Shown: positions 8,784 through 19,555 of the stretch, one piece after another | How positions within the stretch are numbered: the first letter of the stretch is position 1 | Layout of the letters: each line of letters opens with the position of its first letter | Source: an uncultured Acidobacteriia bacterium | GTDB lineage: Bacteria; Acidobacteriota; Terriglobia; Bryobacterales; Bryobacteraceae | Assembly (NCBI GenBank): GCA_903851195.1 | Contig: CAINNJ010000004.1 | Coordinates: forward strand, 682,001-746,000 | Length of the DNA: 64,000 nt | Direction: 5' to 3' | The notes under the pieces: model-generated | What the model was told of the DNA's origin: nothing | Database searches by the model: none | What the model saw: only the letters and a program-made list of their open reading frames with translations | Translations under genes and position numbers: made by a program

Positions 8784-9029
8784 GTGAGCGAAAATAGAAA
8801 CGTGACTCTTAGTCTGCCTGAGCCCTTGCTTCGGAAATTCCGTATCCACGCGGCGTCGGCGAACAGGTCTATGTCAAGCCTTCTGACGGATGCTATCGCG
8901 AAGATGGTCGACGAGGAACGGGAGTACGAGTTGGCGTTCAATCGTTTTGTTGCGCGGTTGCAGGATCCTCCCGGTCAGGGAAGCGGCGACACCGTTTCGT
9001 GGACGCGCGACGAACTCTATGAGCGTTGA
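8784..9029 (+). CDS. Antitoxin, ribbon-helix-helix-like (VapB type)
   Basis: An 81-residue protein beginning MSENRNVTLSLPEPLLRKFR, typical of the beta-strand plus helix of ribbon-helix-helix antitoxins. The rest is helical and acidic (DEEREYELAFNRF) and ends WTRDELYER, a common antitoxin tail. It overlaps the downstream PIN-domain toxin by 11 bases, the usual antitoxin-first arrangement. I chose GTG 8784 because the -10-like element lies just upstream; an in-frame ATG at 8763 would add seven residues. It likely neutralises the toxin and represses its own promoter. Confidence 0.75.
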   Translation: MSENRNVTLSLPEPLLRKFRIHAASANRSMSSLLTDAIAKMVDEEREYELAFNRFVARLQDPPGQGSGDTVSWTRDELYER

Positions 9030-9429
9030 ATTCGTCGATACCAACGTCCTTGTGTACGCGCACGACCGGAACGCAGTCACGAAGCGAGAACCCGCGGCGG
9101 CCCTTCTCGCGCGCCTGTTCCGTGAGAGAACGGGCGCGCTCAGCACGCAGGTGTGCATCGAATTCTATGTTGCCGCCACCCGGAAACTGCAGGTAAGCAG
9201 CGAGCATGCTGAAGCTGTGATTAAGGATCTCGGCCCGTGGTTGCTGCATCGGCCAACTCACGCCGATGTGGTGAACTCTATACGGCTACAGCGGAGGCAC
9301 CAACTCTCCTGGTGGGACGCCATGATTGTGAACAGCGCCATAGAGATGGAAGCGCGGATACTTTGGAGCGAAGATCTGAGCGATGGACAACGCTTCGGGC
9401 GGGTCACGGTGCGGAATCCGTTTCTGTAA
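9019..9429 (+). CDS. vapC: PIN-domain toxin, VapC-like RNase
   Basis: A 136-residue PIN domain. The metal-binding acidic residues are in FVDTNVLVYAHD at the N-terminus, VCIEFY in the middle, SWWDAMIV and LWSEDLSDG near the C-terminus. VapC proteins cleave RNA such as tRNA or rRNA using Mg2+. The ATG at 9019 overlaps the antitoxin gene. A longer reading frame opens upstream, but the PIN fold starts at this ATG. The target RNA cannot be told from sequence. Confidence 0.85.
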   Translation: MSVEFVDTNVLVYAHDRNAVTKREPAAALLARLFRERTGALSTQVCIEFYVAATRKLQVSSEHAEAVIKDLGPWLLHRPTHADVVNSIRLQRRHQLSWWDAMIVNSAIEMEARILWSEDLSDGQRFGRVTVRNPFL

Positions 9430-9471
9430 CGAAAAGCACTCGTCCTTCACGATCCTTGTACTATGGTCGTC

Positions 9472-10140
9472 ATGCAAAAGCGTTCGTTCCTGGTCCTCGG
9501 GATCATTCTTTTACTAGTTGCCGGCGTGGCTTATCCGCGATCGAAAAAGAAGGGATCCGGCGGGAGTACGGCCGGCGCGCCTTTCGATTACTATTTGCTC
9601 ACCCTTTCGTGGGCTCCCGATTTCTGTGCCGGGCCTACCGGCGATAAGGATCCGCGGGAGTGCGGAACGGGCCGGCATATCGGCTTCGTGGTGCACGGGT
9701 TGTGGCCGCAAAACAACAAGGCCAAGGGCCCGGAGAACTGTGGTTCGGCAAGCCCGGTATCGGCCTCGATTATTGCGCTGATGCTGAACTACATTCCCAC
9801 CGAGAGCCTGATTCAGCATGAGTGGAAAGCGCATGGAACCTGCAGCGGACTGAGCGTCGACGACTACTTCGCGAATGTCCGGAAGGCGAAGGACAGCCTG
9901 AAGATCCCGGACGCCTTCACCTCGATGACAAAAGAGACGAGCGAGAGCGCCGGGCAGATTGAACAACAGTTCGCGGCGGCTAATCCTTCCTTCGTGAAAA
10001 CCGCCTTCCGGGCCACCTGCACGAACGGCAAACTGCAGGAAGCGCGGATCTGTCTGAGCAAGAATCTTTCCCCGATCGCTTGCACCGCGAGCGCCGGGGA
10101 GTGCACGTCGCCGTCCATGACGATCCTGCCGCCGAAGTAA
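9472..10140 (+). CDS. Ribonuclease T2 family protein, exported
   Basis: A 222-residue secreted RNase. The N-terminus is a signal sequence (MQKRSFLVLGIILLLVAG). Both catalytic boxes are present: FVVHGLWPQN (CAS I) and QHEWKAHGTC (CAS II), each with its histidine. Several cysteines suggest disulfide bonds and a periplasmic or extracellular site. T2 enzymes cut RNA with little base preference via 2',3'-cyclic phosphates. An in-frame ATG at 9463 overlaps a -10-like TACTAT (9459-9464), so the second ATG at 9472 is preferred. It stands alone, 30-40 bases from its neighbours on either side. Confidence 0.9.
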   Translation: MQKRSFLVLGIILLLVAGVAYPRSKKKGSGGSTAGAPFDYYLLTLSWAPDFCAGPTGDKDPRECGTGRHIGFVVHGLWPQNNKAKGPENCGSASPVSASIIALMLNYIPTESLIQHEWKAHGTCSGLSVDDYFANVRKAKDSLKIPDAFTSMTKETSESAGQIEQQFAAANPSFVKTAFRATCTNGKLQEARICLSKNLSPIACTASAGECTSPSMTILPPK

Positions 10141-10171
10141 TCGATTTCGATGACATAAAATCAAAGCGGCT

Positions 10172-12631
10172 ATGCGGCTGCGGACTGTTTGCTTATTTCT
10201 GACATCGGCGATCCCGGCGTCCGGCGCGGACGCCGGCACGAAGGTGGATTTCGCGCGGGACGTGCAGCCCCTGCTGCAGCAGAAGTGCGTGGTGTGTCAC
10301 GGGGCGAAGCAGCACCTGGCGGGGCTGCGGCTCGACGACCGGGATTCGGCGAAGCGGGTGATTCAGCCGGGCCACGCGTCTGACAGCAAGATCATCGACA
10401 TGGTGAAGGGCGCCTCGGGCAAAGTGATGCCGCCCATGGGCGCCAAACTCACCGACGATCAGATCGCGCTGCTGACGCGCTGGATCGATCAGGGCGCGAA
10501 CTGGCCGGCGTCGGCGAGCGCGTCCCGGCACTGGGCGTGGGAGCCGGTGCAGCATCCGGCGGCGCCCGCGGTGAAGCGCGGGGACTGGCCGGGGAACGAC
10601 ATCGATAAGTTCGTGCTGGCGCGCCTTGAGAAAGAAGGCATCGCGCCTTCGGCCGATGCGGACAAAGCAACGCTGCTGCGGCGGGTTTCCATCGATATTA
10701 CCGGGCTGCCGCCCACCCCGCAGGAAACGGCGGAATTCCTGGCCGACCAGCGCCCCGACGCCTATGCGCGGCAGGTGGATCGCCTGCTGGCGAGCAGCCA
10801 TTATGGCGAGAAATGGTCGCGGGCGTGGCTGGATCTGGCGCATTATGCGGATAGCGACGGGTTCGAGAAAGATCTGATTCGCCCGTGGTCCTGGCGGTAT
10901 CGGGACTGGGTGATTAACGCCTATAACCGCGACATGCCGTACGACCGTTTCGTTACGCTGCAGATTGCCGGCGATGAAATGCCTGGCGCGACCGCGGAAG
11001 ACCGGGTGGCGACCGGCTTCTATCGCAATACGATGACGAACCGGGAAGCGGGCGTGGACCGGAAGGAAGCGCGTTTCGATCAGCTGATCGATCGCGTCGG
11101 AACCACCGGGACCGTGTTTCTCGGCATCACGCTGCGTTGCTCGCAGTGCCATGACCATAAGTACGATCCAATTAAACAGCGCGATTTCTACAAAATGCTG
11201 GCGTATTTCAACGCCGCCGACGAGACGGATATCGAAGTGCCGGTGCCGGGCGAGGTCGGGTCGTATCTGCGGGCGCGTCCGGAGTACGAAAAGAAGCGCA
11301 CGGAAGTGATTGCGCAGTACAACATCCCGGAACTGCAGAAAGAGTGGGAAGCGGACATGCTGGAGGCGATGGACCGCCCCGGCAGGCAACTGGACTGGGA
11401 TTTTCAGGTGACGGAGATCCGGGCGGGTGTGGATCACGGTGAGCGGATTCTGCGGACGGCGCCGGACAAGCGGTCCGAGCCGGATGCGCGCACACTGACA
11501 GCGCGATTTCTGCGCGGGCCGGGGCCGCGTTTCGGCAAAGACAAAGAGCTCACCGCGAAGATCAAAGAGGCGAAGGACAAGATCGACGAGCTGGATAAAG
11601 GCTTCCCCGCCCTCAGCATGGCGTATGTGATGGAAGACCGGTCCGATTACGGGGCGGCCCATATAGCGGTGCGGGGCGACTGGAAGAATCCCGGCGACGA
11701 GGTGCAGCCGGGCGTGCCGGCGTTCCTGCCGGGCGGCGATAAACCGGCGGCGACGCGGCTGGAACTGGCGCGCTGGATCCTCTCGCCGGAAAATCCGCTG
11801 GCCACGCGGGTGGCGGCGAACCGGATCTGGCAGGAACTTTTCGGGCGCGGCATCGTCAGCACGTCGGACGATTTCGGGACGCAGGGCGATAAGCCGTCGC
11901 ATCCGGAACTGCTGGACTGGCTGGCGACGGAGTACCGGCGTGTCGGCTTCAGCAATAAAGCGCTGATCCGGGAGATCGTGTTGTCGCGAACGTACCGGCA
12001 GGCGTCCACGGCGCGGCCGGATCTGGAGAAGAAAGACCCGGAGAATGTCTTGCTGGCGCGGCAGTCGCGCGTGCGGTTGCCGGCGGAGTTGATCCGCGAC
12101 GAAGCGCTGGAAGTGAGCGGACTTCTGAATACGGACGTGGGCGGGCCGAGCATCCGGCCGTTCCAGCTGGTGGGCGTGGCGGAACTGGGATATTCGGTGA
12201 AGAAGTGGATCGAAAGCCCGGGGCGGGAGAAGTACCGGCGCGGGGTTTATATCCACTATCAGCGCACCACGCCGTATCCGTTTCTGGTGAATTTCGACGC
12301 GCCGGATTCCACGCTGGCCTGCACGCGGCGGAGGTTGTCGAATACGGCGCTGCAGTCGCTCGATCTGTTGAACGATCCGGCGTTTTTCGAAGCGGCGCAG
12401 GGGCTGGCGAACCGGGTGGAGACGGAAGCGTCGGGCGACTTCAAAACGCGGCTGCGCTTCGCGTATTCGCTCTGTCTGAACCGCGCGCCTTCGGAGAAGG
12501 AAGTGGCGCGGCTGGCTTCGTACTTCGACACGCAGGCGAGTCTGCGCCAGAAGGATCCGGCGGCCATCGAGCCGTGGGTGGGCGTGAGCCGGATCCTGTT
12601 AAATCTCGATGAGTTTATTACGCGGGAGTAG
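10172..12631 (+). CDS. PSCyt1/DUF1549/DUF1553 protein with c-type cytochrome domain
   Basis: An 819-residue exported protein. After a signal sequence it has a cytochrome-like domain with CVVCHG near residue 40 and ...VMPPMGAKL, then DUF1549, including the CSQCHDHKYDPIKQRDFY stretch near residue 325, and DUF1553 in the C-terminal third. This architecture is abundant in planctomycetes and acidobacteria, and the molecular function is not established. It is followed after three bases by a DUF1501 gene, its usual partner. A TAAAAT hexamer lies 10 bases before the start. Confidence 0.9.
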   Translation: MRLRTVCLFLTSAIPASGADAGTKVDFARDVQPLLQQKCVVCHGAKQHLAGLRLDDRDSAKRVIQPGHASDSKIIDMVKGASGKVMPPMGAKLTDDQIALLTRWIDQGANWPASASASRHWAWEPVQHPAAPAVKRGDWPGNDIDKFVLARLEKEGIAPSADADKATLLRRVSIDITGLPPTPQETAEFLADQRPDAYARQVDRLLASSHYGEKWSRAWLDLAHYADSDGFEKDLIRPWSWRYRDWVINAYNRDMPYDRFVTLQIAGDEMPGATAEDRVATGFYRNTMTNREAGVDRKEARFDQLIDRVGTTGTVFLGITLRCSQCHDHKYDPIKQRDFYKMLAYFNAADETDIEVPVPGEVGSYLRARPEYEKKRTEVIAQYNIPELQKEWEADMLEAMDRPGRQLDWDFQVTEIRAGVDHGERILRTAPDKRSEPDARTLTARFLRGPGPRFGKDKELTAKIKEAKDKIDELDKGFPALSMAYVMEDRSDYGAAHIAVRGDWKNPGDEVQPGVPAFLPGGDKPAATRLELARWILSPENPLATRVAANRIWQELFGRGIVSTSDDFGTQGDKPSHPELLDWLATEYRRVGFSNKALIREIVLSRTYRQASTARPDLEKKDPENVLLARQSRVRLPAELIRDEALEVSGLLNTDVGGPSIRPFQLVGVAELGYSVKKWIESPGREKYRRGVYIHYQRTTPYPFLVNFDAPDSTLACTRRRLSNTALQSLDLLNDPAFFEAAQGLANRVETEASGDFKTRLRFAYSLCLNRAPSEKEVARLASYFDTQASLRQKDPAAIEPWVGVSRILLNLDEFITRE

Positions 12632-12634
12632 AGC

Positions 12635-14062
<1,428 letters not shown>

Positions 14063-14104
14063 GCGTGTAACCGGACGGTCGCGTATGATCGTTTTTATAC
14101 CTTG

Positions 14105-14932
14105 ATGACGCTCCTCCGGTTTGTGACGCTTTCCGCTCTCGCGCTGTGCCCTGCTTTCGCGCAGGATAATTATGAAATTCAGGTCTACCCGTCGGAGACT
14201 CTGACGCCGGGCAAGACGATGATCGAGTTGCACAGCAACTTCACCATCAGCGGGTCGAAGAAAACGGACGACGGCACGGTGCCGACGAATCACGCGCTGC
14301 ACGAAACCATCGAGATCACGCAGGGGATCACGAACTGGTTCGAAACCGGTTTTTACATTTTCACCAGCTACAACCCGATTCGGGGCGGCTATGGCTGGGT
14401 GGGCGACCATATCCGGCCGCGCGTGCGGGCGCCGGAGAGCTGGCATCTGCCGGTGGGGCTGAGTCTTTCGGCGGAGGTCGGGTACCAGAGGGCAAAGTAT
14501 TCCCCGGACACGTGGTCGCTGGAATTGCGTCCGATTATCGATAAACAGCTCGGCAAGTGGTATATGTCTTTCAATCCGACGCTGGACCGCTCTTTTCACG
14601 GCCCGGGCGTGGCTTCCGGCATGGTGTTTTCACCCAATTTCAAGGCGGGCTATGACGTCACGAAGAAGGTGAACGTGGGCTTTGAATACTACGGTTCGCT
14701 GGGGCCGGTGACGGGTTTCGATCCGATCCGCGAACAGCAGCAGCAGCTCATTCCGTCGGTGGATCTGAACCTGAGCGAGAACTGGGAGTTCAATGCGGGA
14801 CTCGGGGTGGGCGTGACGGGATCCACGGACCACCTGATTCTGAAGTTCATCGTGGGGCGGCGCTTCGATTTCGGGCGGCGCAAAAAGCCGGAAGTTCCGG
14901 CTCCGGGCGTGGTTCCGGCGGAAAAGCATTAG
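14105..14932 (+). CDS. Putative outer-membrane beta-barrel protein
   Basis: A 275-residue protein with a signal peptide (LLRFVTLSALALCPAFAQ). The mature part alternates polar and hydrophobic/aromatic residues, as in NWFETGFYIFTSY and KVNVGFEYYGSL, and has strand-like segments throughout, suggesting a barrel. I do not recognise a specific family. A TATGAT hexamer at 14084-14089 precedes the ATG by 15 bases. A TTG three bases upstream is in frame but less likely. A dispersed hairpin repeat begins at its stop codon. Confidence 0.65.
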   Translation: MTLLRFVTLSALALCPAFAQDNYEIQVYPSETLTPGKTMIELHSNFTISGSKKTDDGTVPTNHALHETIEITQGITNWFETGFYIFTSYNPIRGGYGWVGDHIRPRVRAPESWHLPVGLSLSAEVGYQRAKYSPDTWSLELRPIIDKQLGKWYMSFNPTLDRSFHGPGVASGMVFSPNFKAGYDVTKKVNVGFEYYGSLGPVTGFDPIREQQQQLIPSVDLNLSENWEFNAGLGVGVTGSTDHLILKFIVGRRFDFGRRKKPEVPAPGVVPAEKH

Positions 14933-14975
14933 CGCCGGTTACCAACCGGCGCGCAGACTTACAGTCTGCCCCACA
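14932..14975. repeat. Dispersed hairpin repeat, copy A (44 bp)
   Basis: Two perfect palindromes in a row: a 9-bp stem GCGCCGGTT/AACCGGCGC with a 3-base loop, then a 7-bp stem GCAGACT/AGTCTGC with a 3-base loop, ending CCCACA. It matches the segment 31318-31361 at 37 of 44 positions without gaps. It fills the gap between two plus-strand genes and looks like a REP- or MITE-derived element. Confidence 0.75.
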
Positions 14976-14991
14976 ATTGCAGGTGCAAACG

Positions 14992-15441
14992 ATGGGAACA
15001 ATTCCGTACAAGGGAGTGCTCCGCGGTGGCCTGATCGCCGGCGCCGTGCTGAGCCTGAGTGATGTGTTGCTGTACGGATCTGTCCTGAAGGCGCCCATGC
15101 AGGCGGCATGGGAAGCCGCCGGGCGGCCGGCGATGACCGATCTGCAACGGACCCTTGAAGTGCCGGCGTCCATCTTCCTCGATTTCGTGGTCGGCATTGT
15201 CCTCATGTGGTTATATGCCGCTATCCAGCCCCGTTTCCGCGCCGGCGTCGGGACGGCGGTGAGAGCCGGACTATTCGCCTGGTTCCTGGCCGCTTTGCTT
15301 TGCGCGACATTGATGTTTCAGGGGGTGATGCCTTTCGGCATCATGAACATCACGATACTCATCCTGCTGTTCGAATATCCGCTCGCAGTGGTCCTCGGCG
15401 CCAGACTCTGCATGGACCGCGCCGTTATCCAGGCTTCTTAA
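14992..15441 (+). CDS. Hypothetical four-helix membrane protein
   Basis: A 149-residue protein with about four hydrophobic segments, at roughly residues 13-30, 58-75, 90-107 and 115-135. I do not recognise the family. The ATG at 14992 is preferred over an in-frame TTG 15 bases upstream. Its stop codon overlaps the convergent gene at 15438 by four bases. A dispersed hairpin repeat lies just upstream, so its promoter region is very short. Confidence 0.6.
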   Translation: MGTIPYKGVLRGGLIAGAVLSLSDVLLYGSVLKAPMQAAWEAAGRPAMTDLQRTLEVPASIFLDFVVGIVLMWLYAAIQPRFRAGVGTAVRAGLFAWFLAALLCATLMFQGVMPFGIMNITILILLFEYPLAVVLGARLCMDRAVIQAS

Positions 15442-15740
15442 TCCAGATCGATATCGCGGGGCTTTTTGCCGAAATCGGGATTCTGTTTGGCCTGCTTCAG
15501 CAGTTCGTCGAACTTCCGGTTGAGCAGCTGGGGCTGATTCTTTTCCGCGTCCACGGACTTGCGGAAGGCCTCCTCGCGCCGGCTGGCTTCGCCGCGGTGT
15601 TTCGCGACGGCGGCGGCGAAATCCTCGAACATGGGGGCTTTGGCGGCCTCTTGGTGGGAGATGACGGCGCGCAGTTCCGGGTCGATCTTCAGAATGCCCT
15701 GGCAGCAGGGGCAGGTCACTTCAAACAACGGGCTGGGCAT
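15438..15740 (-). CDS. Small zinc-ribbon-like protein
   Basis: A 100-residue protein starting MPSPLFEVTCPCCQGILKID, with a single CPCC knuckle. The rest is highly charged and helical, probably a coiled coil (EEAFRKSVDAEKNQ), ending with an acidic tail DIDLD. Similar short CPxC proteins are found in many bacteria without a known function. Its ATG at 15740 gives the zinc motif near the N-terminus; a longer frame starting at 15803 lacks support. It ends tail to tail with the membrane protein gene. Confidence 0.6.
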   Translation of the reverse strand: MPSPLFEVTCPCCQGILKIDPELRAVISHQEAAKAPMFEDFAAAVAKHRGEASRREEAFRKSVDAEKNQPQLLNRKFDELLKQAKQNPDFGKKPRDIDLD

Positions 15741-15815
15741 GACGATATTATGACCCGTCCGGGCTTTCCGCCGGGAATCGCGCGGGGGAACGGTTACATC
15801 CAACCAGAAGACAAC

Positions 15816-16907
15816 ATGCCAGAGAATACGGAACTTTTTTCAGCTTTGAATGTGGGCGGACTGACTTTGCCGAACCGGATCGCGGTCTCGCCGATGTGCC
15901 AGTATTCCTGCGAGGACGGCTTTGCGACGGACTGGCACCTGGTGCACCTGGGCAGCCGCGCAGTGGGTGGCGCCGGGCTGGTGATGGTGGAAGCCTCGGC
16001 GGTTTCGCCGGAAGGCCGCATCACGCCGGGCGATATGGGGTTCTGGAAGGACGAACACGTCGCCAAACACCGGCAAATCGTGGAATTCGCGCACACCCAG
16101 GGCGCGAAGATGGGGATCCAGCTGGCGCACGCCGGGCGGAAGGCGAGCATGAGCGCGCCGTGGACGGCGGAGCGCGTGATGTCGCCCGAAGAAGGCGGCT
16201 GGACCAACGTGATGGCGCCCAGCGCCATTCCTTTCGCGGCACACTACGCGCAGCCGGTGGCGCTGGACGCGGCGGGGATCCGACAGGTGATCGCGGCTTT
16301 CGGAGCGGCGGCAGCGCGGGCGAAGCAGGCGGGCTTCGACGTGGTCGAGATTCATTCGGCGCACGGGTATCTGCTGCACGAGTTTCTTTCGCCGCTGAGC
16401 AACCAGAGGACGGACGAGTACGGCGGTTCTTTCGTGAACCGGATCCGGCTGCTGACGGAAGTTGTTGAGGCGGTGAGGCGGGAGTGGACCGGGACGCTGT
16501 TCGTGCGCATTTCGGCCACGGACTGGGCGGAGGGCGGTTGGTCGATCGACGAATCGGTGGAGTTGTCGAAAGAGCTGAAAACGCGCGGCGTGGATCTCAT
16601 CGACGTGTCTTCGGGGGGACTGGTGGGCGGCGTTCACATTCCGGCCGGACCGGGCTACCAGACTCCGTTCGCGGCGCGGATCCGGAAGGAAGCCGGCATC
16701 CTGACCGGCGCGGTGGGGTTCATCGTGGACCCGGCGCAGGCCGACCACATCATCCGCACCGAACAGGCGGATCTGGTGCTGCTGGCGCGGGAGATGCTGC
16801 GCGATCCTTACTGGCCTTTGCATGCGGCGGCGCACCTGGGGAAGAAGGGTCAGTGGCCGGCGCAGTATCTGCGGGCGGCTCCGGCGGGCAGCACGGCGCG
16901 CTCCTGA
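15816..16907 (+). CDS. NADH:flavin oxidoreductase, Old Yellow Enzyme family (YqjM-like)
   Basis: A 363-residue FMN enzyme. It carries the class III OYE features: a cysteine in SPMCQYSCEDG near residue 26, QLAHAGRKAS, the paired histidine motif HSAHGYLLHEFLSP and NQRTDEYGGS. Such enzymes reduce activated C=C bonds with NAD(P)H in the cytoplasm. The ATG at 15816 gives a normal-length protein; the reading frame stays open far upstream but is not conserved-looking there. The motif GGTTACATCC (15792-15801) also occurs just before the next gene. Confidence 0.92.
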   Translation: MPENTELFSALNVGGLTLPNRIAVSPMCQYSCEDGFATDWHLVHLGSRAVGGAGLVMVEASAVSPEGRITPGDMGFWKDEHVAKHRQIVEFAHTQGAKMGIQLAHAGRKASMSAPWTAERVMSPEEGGWTNVMAPSAIPFAAHYAQPVALDAAGIRQVIAAFGAAAARAKQAGFDVVEIHSAHGYLLHEFLSPLSNQRTDEYGGSFVNRIRLLTEVVEAVRREWTGTLFVRISATDWAEGGWSIDESVELSKELKTRGVDLIDVSSGGLVGGVHIPAGPGYQTPFAARIRKEAGILTGAVGFIVDPAQADHIIRTEQADLVLLAREMLRDPYWPLHAAAHLGKKGQWPAQYLRAAPAGSTARS

Positions 16908-16956
16908 TATTTTCTGAAACTGCCGGCGGGGGCAGGACGACAATGGTTACATCCGC

Positions 16957-18204
16957 ATGACGAGTTCCCTGACGCAAGACACCGCCGTCTCACGCCCCTG
17001 GTTCTCGGTACGCGTGCAGGACGTCCTGCTGCTGACGCTCTTCGGCACGCTGATTCTGCTGGCGCACAACGGTCTGGAGCGGTCCTCGCTGGGGGCGCTC
17101 GCGGCGCTGCAGCTGATCGAAGGGCGCATCGCGTGGCTGAGCACGAAGCTGGGCCGCGCGACCTCGGTCATTCTGCAGTTGCTGGTCTGTTATTTCCTGC
17201 TCGGGTGGACGTCCACGTTCAGCAGCGAGTACTTCCCCGTGCTGCTGCTGCCCATCGTCTCCACGGCGACTTACATGGGTTTCGGCAGCACCGTGCTGTT
17301 TTCCGGGGCGGTGATCGGGGCGTATCTTTCGTTCCTGCTGTTCGTCGACTGGAACGAGATGACCATCGGGCCGGAAGCCATCCACACGCTGCAGGTGCGC
17401 TGCCTGCTGCTGGCGCTGGGGGCGCTCCTGGTGAACACGCTGGGCGAAGAGAAGCGACTCGAATCGGCGCGTTACAAGGGCGCGGCGGAACAACTGGCCA
17501 TCGCCAACCGGCACCTGCTGGACGCGGAGGCGGCGATCCGAAGGTCGGAGCGGCTGGCGGCGCTGGGGCAGTTGTCGGCGGGTCTGGCGCATGAGTTGCG
17601 AAATCCGCTGGGCAGCATACGGGGCTCGGCGGAACTGCTGGGCCGGGCCGCGCGCAATGAAAATCCGGTGGTGAAGGAACTGGCGCAGATCATCAGCGAA
17701 GAGGTGGACCGGACGAACTCGCTGGTGACGCGCTTCCTCGATTTCGCGCGCCCGCTGGAGCCGCGCCGCGAGAATGCCGATATTACGAAGGTGATCGACC
17801 GGGCGGCTACGCACTCGAAAGTCTCGCTGATCCGCAACTATTCGCCGGACGCCACCTGGCTGCCGGTAGACCCCGCGCTGATGGAGCAGGTCTTCATCAA
17901 TCTGCTGACCAACGCGGCGCAGGCGTCCGCGCCCGACGCGCCCATTACGGTGGTGACGCGCGCGGTGGGGGCCGATGCCGAGATCAGCGTGATCGACCGC
18001 GGCTGCGGCATTCCGGCGGACAAGATCGAGACGATTTTTAATCCGTTCGTGACGAACAAACAGGGCGGCACCGGGCTGGGGCTGGCGATTGTCGCCAAGA
18101 TCATCGACGGACACGGCGGTAGAATGTCGGTCGAAAGCACGCCGGGTAAGGGCAGCATTTTCCGGATCTGTCTGCCGCTGCGATACAACGAAAATCCCTC
18201 ATGA
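16957..18204 (+). CDS. Membrane sensor histidine kinase, NtrB-like
   Basis: A 415-residue kinase with several membrane segments in the first 165 residues. The H-box is GLAHELRNPLGSIRGSAELL, followed by an N-box (INLLTNAAQAS) and G-boxes (DRGCGIPADK, GGTGLGLAIV). The signal is unknown. It overlaps the downstream sigma-54 response regulator by four bases (ATGA), so the two are coupled and presumably form a phosphorelay pair. GGTTACATCC at 16945-16954 lies directly before the start. Confidence 0.9.
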   Translation: MTSSLTQDTAVSRPWFSVRVQDVLLLTLFGTLILLAHNGLERSSLGALAALQLIEGRIAWLSTKLGRATSVILQLLVCYFLLGWTSTFSSEYFPVLLLPIVSTATYMGFGSTVLFSGAVIGAYLSFLLFVDWNEMTIGPEAIHTLQVRCLLLALGALLVNTLGEEKRLESARYKGAAEQLAIANRHLLDAEAAIRRSERLAALGQLSAGLAHELRNPLGSIRGSAELLGRAARNENPVVKELAQIISEEVDRTNSLVTRFLDFARPLEPRRENADITKVIDRAATHSKVSLIRNYSPDATWLPVDPALMEQVFINLLTNAAQASAPDAPITVVTRAVGADAEISVIDRGCGIPADKIETIFNPFVTNKQGGTGLGLAIVAKIIDGHGGRMSVESTPGKGSIFRICLPLRYNENPS

Positions 18205-19550
18205 AAAAACGCATTCTGGTGGTGGAAGACGAAGACAAACTGCGGCGCATTCTGGAGCTGCAGCTGCTCGATTCCGGGTACGATGTCGTGAAGGCCGCCA
18301 CGGCGGAAGAGGCGCTGCCGCTGATCGATCGCTCGGATCTGATTCTCACGGATCTGAAGCTGCCGGGGATGACCGGGATCGAGATGCTGCAGCTGGTGAG
18401 GCGGCAGGATTCGCATGTGCCGGTGATCGTGATGACGGCGTTCGGCACGGTGGAGAACGCGGTGGACGCCATGAAGGCCGGCGCGGCGGACTTCCTGCTG
18501 AAGCCGTTCTCGCTGGATCACCTGACCACGGTGGTGAACAAGGCGCTCGAGATCCGCAATCTGCGCGATGAGAACCGGCGCCTGAAGGAAGAGCTGGGCC
18601 GGAAGTACCAGTGGGACAACATCGTGGGGCGCAGCACCGCGATGCAGCAGATCTTCGGGACCATCCTGCGCGTCGCGCCGACGCGGGCCACGGTGCTGCT
18701 GGCGGGGGAAAGCGGCGTGGGTAAAGATCTGATCGCCCGCTGCATCCATTTCCATTCGCCCCGGAAAGAGCGGCCGTTCGTGAAGATCAACTGCACGGCG
18801 TTGCCGGAAAATCTGATGGAAAGCGAACTGTTCGGCTACGAAAAAGGCGCGTTCACCGGAGCCACGGTTTCGAAGCCGGGGAAGTTTGAACAGGCGGATA
18901 CGGGGACCGTGATGCTGGATGAAATCGGCGACGTGCCGAACAACATCCAGGTGAAGCTGCTGCGCGTGCTGCAGGAGCGCGAGTTCGAGCGGCTGGGCAG
19001 CAACAAGACGCAGCATATCGACGTCAGGGTGGTGGCGGCGACGAATCGCGATCTGCGGGCCGCGCTGGAAGACGGCACGTTCCGTGAAGATTTGTACTAT
19101 CGGCTGAACGTGGTGCCTATCGAAATTCCGCCGTTGCGCGAGCGCAAGGAAGATATTCCTTATCTTGCGAACCATTTCGTGGAAAAACTGTCGCCGGAAA
19201 TGGGCGGACGCGTGCATGGAGTGACTGACGCCGCGATCGAAAAACTGATGCAGTATTCCTGGCCGGGAAATGTGCGCGAACTGGAAAACGTGATCGAGCG
19301 GAGTATCGTGATGGCGCTGCGGGACAAGCTGGACGCGGCGGATATCCGGCTCGACATGAACATCCGTCCGCGGCAGGCGGCGGGCGAACCGGGACTGCCG
19401 GAGGGGATGAGCCTCGACCAGTTCGAACAGGATCTGATCCGGAATGCACTGAAGAAAGCGGACGGCAACAAGAGCCAGGCGGCGCGGCTTTTGGGGTTGA
19501 CGCGGAACGCGCTGCGCTATCGTTTGACGCAAATGGGAATCGAGAGTTAA
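18201..19550 (+). CDS. Sigma-54-dependent response regulator, NtrC family
   Basis: A 449-residue activator with three domains. The receiver (residues 1-120) has the phospho-acceptor Asp in DLILTDLKLPGM. The AAA+ domain has Walker A GESGVGKD and the sigma-54 contact GAFTGA, followed by VMLDEIGD. The C-terminal Fis-type helix-turn-helix is KSQAARLLGLTRNALRYRL. It should activate RpoN promoters when phosphorylated by the kinase encoded just upstream. The target genes cannot be told; I found no clear -24/-12 site nearby by eye. Confidence 0.94.
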   Translation: MKKRILVVEDEDKLRRILELQLLDSGYDVVKAATAEEALPLIDRSDLILTDLKLPGMTGIEMLQLVRRQDSHVPVIVMTAFGTVENAVDAMKAGAADFLLKPFSLDHLTTVVNKALEIRNLRDENRRLKEELGRKYQWDNIVGRSTAMQQIFGTILRVAPTRATVLLAGESGVGKDLIARCIHFHSPRKERPFVKINCTALPENLMESELFGYEKGAFTGATVSKPGKFEQADTGTVMLDEIGDVPNNIQVKLLRVLQEREFERLGSNKTQHIDVRVVAATNRDLRAALEDGTFREDLYYRLNVVPIEIPPLRERKEDIPYLANHFVEKLSPEMGGRVHGVTDAAIEKLMQYSWPGNVRELENVIERSIVMALRDKLDAADIRLDMNIRPRQAAGEPGLPEGMSLDQFEQDLIRNALKKADGNKSQAARLLGLTRNALRYRLTQMGIES

Positions 19551-19555
19551 CGAAA

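Noticed and set aside
8890-9018. Upstream extension of the PIN-domain toxin
   Set aside because: The PIN fold begins at the ATG at 9019; the extension overlaps the antitoxin and has no similarity to PIN domains.
15207-15815. Long N-terminal extension of the Old Yellow Enzyme frame
   Set aside because: The first 203 codons overlap two other genes and are low-complexity; the normal enzyme start is at 15816.
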